Assembly: GCA_017476305.1 (NCBI GenBank) | Contig: JAFVAA010000423.1 | Location: forward strand, 1 to 7,322 | Length of the DNA stretch: 7,322 nt | From: Lachnospiraceae bacterium | GTDB lineage: Bacteria; Bacillota; Clostridia; Lachnospirales; Lachnospiraceae | Direction of reading: 5' to 3' | Shown here: positions 1-5,246 of the stretch, one piece after another | How the letters are laid out: each line of letters opens with the position of its first letter | Position numbering within the stretch: position 1 is the stretch's first letter | Made by a program: the position numbers and the translations under genes | Notes under the pieces: generated by a model | Told to the model about the DNA's origin: nothing | Seen by the model: the letters and a program-made list of their open reading frames with translations, nothing else | Databases searched by the model: none

Positions 1-732
1 AAGCTTTCTGTCAGAAGCTGTATTCCGGAGGTGAAGGCAAATGAGTTGGCGTCGGCTTTGTGCGAAGGACTTGGAAACGGTGGAGGACATCTCAGGAAAG
101 CCGGAGGTTTTATTTCGTCAGATACTTTCGAAAAAATATATCCGGACAGAAGGATGGCAGATGTACTGGAGGAAAGGATCAGGGAGTATTATGATTCCTA
201 TGAGATTATCTATGCCGCACGCTATACGATGGATACGACAGAAATGGAACGCTATGTGAAGAAGCCGGTTTTGGTAGGCTATGCAAAGGCGACAGATTTC
301 TTAAAGGAGGGTACCCCTATTTTAGTGCGTACCCTGGAGGGAGATGTCGATTTGATCGTGGAAAAGGGACTCTATCTGATGATTGGGATCGAAGGAGAGG
401 TCTATCCGATCCATCAGGAAAAATTCGAAAGGAGCTACCGCCCGGCAGAGGGAACGCCGGACATGGATACGGATTATGCACCGACGATCCGCGACAATAT
501 TTATGGCACGACGTATCAGCTGGTGGATTGTATGAAGCCGTGTGTTTCGACGGGCAAGACGGTGATCTATGCGAAAAAGCTTACGAAAAATGTAAAGGTA
601 TTTACTGCATGGGACAAGGAAAAATATTACCGGGGGGTAGCAGGCGATTACATTGTAGTGCGTGAGGATGATGCTCATGATATTTATGTGGTACGCGGAG
701 ATATCTTTTTAAAAACATATGAAAAACTGTAG
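1..732 (+). CDS. DHH/DHHA1-family phosphoesterase, C-terminal part (5' truncated by window)
   Basis: The reading frame is open from base 1 and ends at TAG 730-732, giving 243 visible residues. The first 38 or so match the end of a DHHA1 domain: a 'LSVRS' strand, then a helix, then the Gly-rich GNGGGHLRKAGG motif at 73-108, which in this superfamily (RecJ, NrnA, GdpP-type enzymes) helps bind the nucleotide or phosphate substrate. The catalytic DHH domain would lie upstream and is not visible, so the substrate (nanoRNA, pAp, cyclic dinucleotide or other) cannot be told. After the motif comes a charged helical stretch and a C-terminal extension of about 190 residues holding two similar modules (about 253-444 and 547-723). 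Each has a 'YxK' strand, a Gly-Asp/Tyr turn and a final aromatic-rich strand; the last resembles the small PGDYG-type domain. The GTG at 31 is not the start, because the conserved domain continues upstream of it. A cytoplasmic enzyme is expected. Family call firm, substrate unknown. Confidence 0.8.
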   Translation, partial: KLSVRSCIPEVKANELASALCEGLGNGGGHLRKAGGFISSDTFEKIYPDRRMADVLEERIREYYDSYEIIYAARYTMDTTEMERYVKKPVLVGYAKATDFLKEGTPILVRTLEGDVDLIVEKGLYLMIGIEGEVYPIHQEKFERSYRPAEGTPDMDTDYAPTIRDNIYGTTYQLVDCMKPCVSTGKTVIYAKKLTKNVKVFTAWDKEKYYRGVAGDYIVVREDDAHDIYVVRGDIFLKTYEKL

Positions 733-808
733 ATGTGCTTTTGCAGATGCACATGTGTGTGTATGGTAACATGAAACATAAGAATATATCATAAATACGG
801 AGGTCAGT

Positions 809-3800
809 ATGAAGTACGAAGCCTTTATCAGCTATCGGCATGGCGGCATAGATGAAAAAGTCGCCATGCAAATCCACAGGGAGCTGGAAAAATACAGAAT
901 CCCTGCGAATATAGCAAAAAAAGTGGGGAAAAAGAAGATAGGGCGCATATTTCGTGATGCTGACGAATTAAAAGCAGCCAGTGATTTATCAGCAGCGATC
1001 AAGGAAGCTCTGAATGAAACCAAATGGCTGTTTGTCATTTGTACGAAAAGGTTCAAGGATTCTCCCTGGTGCATGGAGGAGGTAGAATACTTCGTAGAGA
1101 TTCGGGGCAGAGAACGGATTATCGTAATTCTGGCAGAGGGAGAGCCGCAGGAGAGCTTTCCGAAGATTTTGACAGAGGTGGAAAGAGACGGAAGGCTTGT
1201 ACAGATCGAGCCTCTGGCTGTGGATATCCGTGCGGATTCTGACAGGGGAATCCTAAAAGCATTAAAGCAGGAGCGGTTCCGTTTCTTTGCGTCCATGCTT
1301 GCGGTAGATTATGATGATCTGCGCCAGAGGCAGAGGGAGCGTCAGTTAAAAAGGATCGGGACCATCGTTACAGCAGGTTTTTTAGGACTTGGTATCGTGA
1401 TTGCCATTATTGCCAGAAAAAATATGCAGCTAGAGGATGCGTATGCGGCACTCGATGAATCGAACCAATATACACTGATGGGGGAATCCTACTATTTAGC
1501 AGAATACTCGAATGAAGCCTATGAAAATGGAGATAAAAAGACAGCTGCGATGCTTGCTTTAGAGGCGCTTCCGGAAGATCTGGATCATCCGGACAGACCG
1601 TATGTGCCGAGCGTGATGCGCTATCTGACGCAGGCTTTGGGCGTTTATGATTTCAGCTATGGCTACCAGACGGATGCTCTTTTCGATATGCAGCAGGAAA
1701 CCTATGATGTCAAGACACAGATCAGTGAGGATAAAAAGCTGCTCCTTCTGGAGAAGTATTTTTATGCAGCCGGGAATAAACTGACGAGAGAGGTTGTGGT
1801 ATATTCCCTGGAGGAGCAGAAAAAGCTCTGTGAATATCCCCTGAGCACCATAGGCAGAAGCTACTATAATTCCGTTTCCAGAGGTTCCTGTCTTTTAAAG
1901 GATAATAAAACGCTTATCTATCTGGGAGAAGAGGGGATGAGGTCTGTCGATGTCTATAACGGAAAAATCAATTTTTCAGGAGATGCCGCATCTGAATTTA
2001 AACTTAGTGAAGAGGAGGATCGGATCGTAGCCGTGGATTATGACGGAGGACATCTTTATGCATATGACGGAAAGGGCGAGCAGACGATCAACTGTGAACT
2101 GGGAACGGATATGAACTATTCGCTGGGCGAGATTTCGACCAGTGGAAACCAGGTCTCTATGGCGGCGAATACGGAAACGACTTACGGAATCCTGCTCATA
2201 GACCTAAGCTCCGGACAGAGCTCGTTTTTAAGCATGCCAGGGCTTTGTACGAATGTCCGCTTTATCGATGATGACAGGCTCTGCTTTCTTTTAAGCGATG
2301 AAAATGAGGGACTAAAGCACATTGTAAGGTATGAGATCGCAGAGGGTAAGGAAGGGTATTTGTGTAATGCAGACTGGGATTTGACGGAGATGACGTTATC
2401 CAGGGAGCAGACCTGTTTCTATTACCATGAGAATAAAATCTATGAAGTGGATTGCAATGATAAAAAGGGAAAGAAAATCTGGGAGCACACCTTTGCATCT
2501 GATATCAATTCCGTAAAAACGGGAGATGGTGTAGTGGGGATTACCTGCCAGGATGGTTCCGTGTCTTTTTATGATGAGACGACGAAGCAGCTCATCAACT
2601 CACAGAAGGGAAATGGAGAACCTTTTTACATTTTAGAGATCAATGAAAAATATGCCTGCCTCCGGGACTACTGGGGGAAAAATGTGCGTGTCTATAAAAA
2701 AAATGAAAATGCAGGAGCGTCTGCTTCACAGACCGGCACATCAGGAGAGGCTGTGAAATCTTTGGATATTTCAGACATTTTAGATGAGATTCCGGATAAG
2801 TGGTATACCTGTGCGACCGATGGCAGCAAGGTGGTTCTGGGCTTTCAAAACGGAATCAATAAGCGCATGGGCGTGTTTGATGCGGAGGCTTTTACGGTCC
2901 TGGCGGGTAAAAAGCTGTCAGATTTAGAGTATGAATCCTTTGACAATCTGACGATCGATGTGAAAAATGAGGACTATATCTCCGTGCAGGATTATGATTT
3001 TTTTGAAACGAAGCATTATCACGGGGAAAATATGGAAAGCACCTTTTCCTTTGATGAGAACAGCTACTATTATTATAATGAGGACGGTTCCCTTCTGTAT
3101 CTGACAGAGGATGGGAGGGTGACGGAATACGAGGCGGCTACCGGAAGGAAAAATGCAGAGTATCCGCTTTTATCCGGCTATGATAAGGGGGTAAGGCTCG
3201 GGGATTCCCTGGTGTTCAGCAGTGAAAAGGAAATCTGTATCACGGACGAAAAGAATAGCGGGGAAAAAGAGATTTTGAAAGACGCAGAGCTTTATTCCTT
3301 CCATGCAGAAAGAGGCCTTTTGTTTTATCGCAATGCAGCGGGGACGAAGTGGTATGTGTATTCCCTGGAGCAGAAAAAAGTGGTCTGCGAGGGAGATGCG
3401 GGTATTTACTCCTGTACTCTGTTTTTCGGAGGTGGCAGATACTTTCTAAATGATTACAGTGAGGTCTATGATCTGGATACGTGGAAGTGTGTATTGGATT
3501 TAAGCGAGATCAGTAATGGTGTGTATGGTGTGCAGACGACGGAGGAGCTTTCCTATTTTGTGGTATGGTATCAGGAGAGCGATGCGAAGAAAAATGGAAA
3601 AGCCAGTGGTTCCAATGTGGCGTATTTATATGAAAAAAACGGTTCTGGTGAGATTGTCGGCGAGATACCGAATTTTGTCGCGATGGCAAAGGATGGAGAG
3701 GTGATTTCGTATGACGGGAACCATTGCCTGTATAAAACACCATTGTATTCTGCAGCGGATCTAAAAGGGTTAGCCGAGGATTATATCGGGAAAGAGAAGT

Positions 3801-3844
3801 TTACAGATTATCAGAAAAAGATGTATCATTTATATGGGGATTGA
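809..3844 (+). CDS. Membrane-anchored TIR-domain protein with extracytoplasmic beta-propeller-like region
   Basis: This 1,011-residue protein starts at ATG 809 behind GGAGG (799-803, spacing 5). Residues 1 to about 165 form a TIR domain: 'FISYRH' at 6-11, the BB-loop-like 'FRDADELKAASDL' at 48-60, and 'SPWCMEEVEYF' at 85-95, whose W87-C88-x-x-E91 fits the WCxxE motif holding the catalytic Glu of NAD-cleaving TIRs. A basic segment (RQRQRERQLKR, 172-182) precedes one hydrophobic helix (about 183-202), so the TIR domain should be cytoplasmic and the remaining 800 or so residues outside. The juxtamembrane region has a TPR-like 'GDKKTAAMLALEALP' and 'DRPYVPSVMRYLTQAL', as in TIR/WD40-type bacterial proteins. 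From about 285 on, repeated strand-turn segments such as 'QDGSVSFYDETTKQLI' and 'EDGRVTEYEAATGRK' indicate WD40/PQQ-like blades, with Ser/Gly/Thr-rich linkers near 631-650 and 920-935. Bacterial TIRs typically hydrolyse or cyclise NAD+; activity here is inferred. It begins 76 bases after the phosphoesterase gene and no convincing separate promoter is seen. An immune receptor or a stress sensor are both possible. Confidence 0.85.
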   Translation: MKYEAFISYRHGGIDEKVAMQIHRELEKYRIPANIAKKVGKKKIGRIFRDADELKAASDLSAAIKEALNETKWLFVICTKRFKDSPWCMEEVEYFVEIRGRERIIVILAEGEPQESFPKILTEVERDGRLVQIEPLAVDIRADSDRGILKALKQERFRFFASMLAVDYDDLRQRQRERQLKRIGTIVTAGFLGLGIVIAIIARKNMQLEDAYAALDESNQYTLMGESYYLAEYSNEAYENGDKKTAAMLALEALPEDLDHPDRPYVPSVMRYLTQALGVYDFSYGYQTDALFDMQQETYDVKTQISEDKKLLLLEKYFYAAGNKLTREVVVYSLEEQKKLCEYPLSTIGRSYYNSVSRGSCLLKDNKTLIYLGEEGMRSVDVYNGKINFSGDAASEFKLSEEEDRIVAVDYDGGHLYAYDGKGEQTINCELGTDMNYSLGEISTSGNQVSMAANTETTYGILLIDLSSGQSSFLSMPGLCTNVRFIDDDRLCFLLSDENEGLKHIVRYEIAEGKEGYLCNADWDLTEMTLSREQTCFYYHENKIYEVDCNDKKGKKIWEHTFASDINSVKTGDGVVGITCQDGSVSFYDETTKQLINSQKGNGEPFYILEINEKYACLRDYWGKNVRVYKKNENAGASASQTGTSGEAVKSLDISDILDEIPDKWYTCATDGSKVVLGFQNGINKRMGVFDAEAFTVLAGKKLSDLEYESFDNLTIDVKNEDYISVQDYDFFETKHYHGENMESTFSFDENSYYYYNEDGSLLYLTEDGRVTEYEAATGRKNAEYPLLSGYDKGVRLGDSLVFSSEKEICITDEKNSGEKEILKDAELYSFHAERGLLFYRNAAGTKWYVYSLEQKKVVCEGDAGIYSCTLFFGGGRYFLNDYSEVYDLDTWKCVLDLSEISNGVYGVQTTEELSYFVVWYQESDAKKNGKASGSNVAYLYEKNGSGEIVGEIPNFVAMAKDGEVISYDGNHCLYKTPLYSAADLKGLAEDYIGKEKFTDYQKKMYHLYGD

Positions 3845-3864
3845 CGGATAGGCAGGAAAGGGAC

Positions 3865-3893
3865 TTGCTATTTTAAACTTTTTAAAATATAAT
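3865..3893 (+). promoter_or_regulatory. Sigma-A-type promoter for the zinc-ribbon membrane protein gene
   Basis: A TTGCTA -35 element (3865-3870) is followed by a 17-base spacer and a perfect TATAAT -10 (3888-3893). Transcription would start near 3900, leaving a 5' leader of about 117 bases before ATG 4017. This would make the gene separately transcribed from the TIR gene, whose stop is only 20 bases upstream. The spacer is almost entirely a palindrome, reported separately. Confidence 0.6.
3869..3889. repeat. Perfect 9-base AT inverted repeat inside the promoter spacer
   Basis: Arms TATTTTAAA (3869-3877) and TTTAAAATA (3881-3889) are perfect reverse complements around the 3-base centre CTT. 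The element runs from the last two bases of the -35 to the first two of the -10. It contains no G and only one C, so it is a poor terminator for the preceding TIR gene. It could be an operator, or simply AT-rich promoter DNA. Confidence 0.5.
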
Positions 3894-4005
3894 TTATTAT
3901 ACTCATCCGTGATTGGATTTGTCGCTGGTGAGGATTGCATAAAAGGAATGGTCTATGATTTATAGTTCCTGAAATTTTTGATCATTTTAAACGAGAAAAG
4001 GAGAC

Positions 4006-4010
4006 GGAGG
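4006..4010 (+). promoter_or_regulatory. Ribosome binding site that sets the start at ATG 4017
   Basis: GGAGG at 4006-4010 lies 6 bases before ATG 4017. The frame is open further upstream to a TTG at 3978, but that codon has no Shine-Dalgarno sequence and would add 13 residues unlike the zinc-ribbon N terminus, so 4017 is preferred. Confidence 0.8.
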
Positions 4011-4016
4011 ATAATT

Positions 4017-5132
4017 ATGGCGAGATTTTGCGGACATTGTGGAAGACCTTTAGCAGAGGGGGAAATCTGCAGCTGTCAGGCGAAGGCAGGACAATCAAGC
4101 TTTGGCGGACAGATGAATGGGGGGCAGTCAGGCTACAGCCAGCAGCAAATGAGTGGAGGCCAATCAGGCTATGGTCAGCCCCAGGGAAATCAGAGGCAGC
4201 CGGGTTATGGAAACCCGCAGATGAGTGGAGGACAGTCGGGCTATGGAAACCCACAGATGAATGGAGGACAGCCGGGTTATGGAAATCCACAGATGAATGG
4301 AGGGCAGTCAGGCTATGGAAATCCACAGATGAATCAGGGGCAGCCAGGCTACGGACAGCCACAGATGAACGGAGGACAGTATGGACAGCCGTTCGGTGGA
4401 CAGGGGGCGTATAACCCATACGGACAGCCGCAGTTCAGCCAGCAGGTAAACCAGACGCTCGGAAAAGCGACGAACGCTACAAAAAATCTGTTTGCTAAAA
4501 TAGGAACGATTTTAAAAAATCCTGTGGGAGAGTTAAAGGCGATTTCCGAATCCGGAAGCAGTTCTTTAGGGCTTCAGATGATCGGGTTCAATCTGGTCGT
4601 GGTCATGATTCTGGTGCTGATCGCACTGCTTTCTTTGCGTGCCAGGCTGGGAGAGTATGCGAGATATGCAAATATCCCGTATTTTCAAACGATATTTGTT
4701 TGTGTGGTGACGATGGCGATTTATTATTTTGCGGAGGCAGGAATTTTATTCGGATTTACGAAAGCATTTTCAAAAGGAGCGAGGGTTACTTTTTCAATGG
4801 CAATCACACCGATCGGCGGGATGGCGCTATATAATGCTTTAATTCTGGTGGTAGGAGTTCTTCTCTCCATTTTGAACGCAGGTCTGGGGGCGTTTATCAT
4901 AGTAGCGGGATATATATTTACATACGTACTTTTAGTCGTGGTCTACTGCGAGTCTGTTCCTTTGACCGGAAATGCGAAGTTTTATGTGCTAGGGATTACA
5001 CAGATTTGTCTGATCATAGCGATGACGATCGCATTTTACCTGATCGTGGTACCAGCGGTCGAGCAGATCGGAAGTACGGTTTCCAATGGACTTTTTGGTA
5101 ATTTTTTAGGCGGATTAGGGAAATTTTATTGA
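4017..5132 (+). CDS. Zinc-ribbon protein with Gly/Gln/Tyr repeat linker and polytopic (Yip1-like) membrane domain
   Basis: The 371-residue protein has three parts. Residues 1-22 form a small zinc ribbon with C5-G-H-C8 and C18-S-C20 as probable ligands. Residues 23 to about 145 are low complexity, rich in Gly, Gln, Tyr, Asn and Pro, with seven 12-residue repeats (35-118; consensus GGQ-S/P-GYGNPQMN). After an amphipathic segment (about 147-180) follow about five hydrophobic helices near 186-207, 221-246, 258-286, 288-312 and 322-347. This zinc-ribbon, flexible linker and membrane-bundle layout is common in Firmicutes. The membrane part resembles Yip1/DUF-type bundles, but I cannot assign a family firmly. 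The N terminus should be cytoplasmic if the zinc ribbon is functional. No enzyme motif is seen. It has its own promoter (3865-3893) and RBS and sits between the TIR and sigma genes, so a scaffold or signalling role at the membrane is possible but unproven. Confidence 0.75.
   Translation: MARFCGHCGRPLAEGEICSCQAKAGQSSFGGQMNGGQSGYSQQQMSGGQSGYGQPQGNQRQPGYGNPQMSGGQSGYGNPQMNGGQPGYGNPQMNGGQSGYGNPQMNQGQPGYGQPQMNGGQYGQPFGGQGAYNPYGQPQFSQQVNQTLGKATNATKNLFAKIGTILKNPVGELKAISESGSSSLGLQMIGFNLVVVMILVLIALLSLRARLGEYARYANIPYFQTIFVCVVTMAIYYFAEAGILFGFTKAFSKGARVTFSMAITPIGGMALYNALILVVGVLLSILNAGLGAFIIVAGYIFTYVLLVVVYCESVPLTGNAKFYVLGITQICLIIAMTIAFYLIVVPAVEQIGSTVSNGLFGNFLGGLGKFY
4119..4370 (+). repeat. 36-base tandem repeat, seven in-frame units
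   Basis: Seven contiguous 36-base units encode 12-residue repeats with consensus GGQ-S/P-GYGNPQMN. The central units (about 4191-4334) are the most alike, while the outer ones have drifted (for example SQQQMS in unit 1 and GQPQGN in unit 2). An eighth partial unit follows at 4371. The period is a multiple of three, so copy-number change would lengthen or shorten the linker without a frameshift. Confidence 0.9.
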
Positions 5133-5143
5133 TGCCGGTTTTT

Positions 5144-5185
5144 ATTTCATCATATGCTGCCTGTTTAAGCAACATGTGATGGAAT
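5144..5185 (+). repeat. Long intergenic hairpin upstream of the sigma-factor promoter
   Basis: Bases 5144-5160 pair with 5169-5185 around an 8-base loop (CTGTTTAA). Of 17 positions, 14 are Watson-Crick, two are U-G wobbles and one is a C-A mismatch. It begins 11 bases after the stop codon of the preceding gene and ends exactly where the candidate -35 begins. No U-tract follows on either strand, so it is not a standard intrinsic terminator. A 3'-end stabiliser or processing site for the upstream mRNA, or a protein-binding site, are alternatives. Confidence 0.6.
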
Positions 5186-5214
5186 CTGGCAGATATATCG
5201 TTCATCCGTATCAT
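5186..5214 (+). promoter_or_regulatory. Candidate promoter for the sigma-factor gene
   Basis: CTGGCA (5186-5191, four of six matches to TTGACA) and TATCAT (5209-5214, five of six matches to TATAAT) are separated by 17 bases. Initiation near 5221 would give a leader of about 26 bases before GTG 5247. No convincing ECF-type promoter is seen here, so sigma autoregulation is not supported by sequence. Read-through from the preceding gene is also possible. Confidence 0.4.
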
Positions 5215-5234
5215 GGATTGGGTTATCTGTTGGC

Positions 5235-5239
5235 AGGAG
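5235..5239 (+). promoter_or_regulatory. Ribosome binding site favouring the GTG start at 5247
   Basis: AGGAG at 5235-5239 is 7 bases before GTG 5247, an ideal distance. The in-frame ATG at 5283 has no Shine-Dalgarno sequence close by. An out-of-frame ATG at 5251 is also within reach, 11 bases from the site, and opens an 11-codon frame whose TGA overlaps ATG 5283. Confidence 0.55.
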
Positions 5240-5246
5240 TCAGCTC

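Noticed and set aside
31..33. GTG as start of the first gene
   Set aside because: The frame is open to base 1, the DHHA1 motif begins upstream of it, and the GGAG touches the GTG with no spacing. The gene is simply cut by the window edge.
733..754. Small hairpin after the phosphoesterase stop (ATGTGC paired with GCACAT)
   Set aside because: The stem is only 6 pairs, with a 10-base loop and no following U-tract, so it is too weak to call a terminator.
3945..3969. Hairpin-like GGAA...CTAT / ATAG...TTCC in the leader of the zinc-ribbon gene
   Set aside because: It needs a 4-base bulge and is AT-rich. A T5 run follows shortly after, but stability looks too low to claim an attenuator or riboswitch.
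4119..4370. Possible CRISPR-like array from the 36-base period
   Set aside because: Units are directly adjacent with no unique spacers and are an in-frame protein repeat.
4015..4419. Minus-strand open frame opposite the repeat region
   Set aside because: It is a shadow of the tandem repeat: the low-complexity product (His/Ser/Val/Leu-rich) has no RBS or domain and lies fully inside the real gene.
5181..5202. ECF-type autoregulated promoter (GGAAT then CGTT)
   Set aside because: The spacing is 13 bases, where about 16 is usual, so the match is not convincing.
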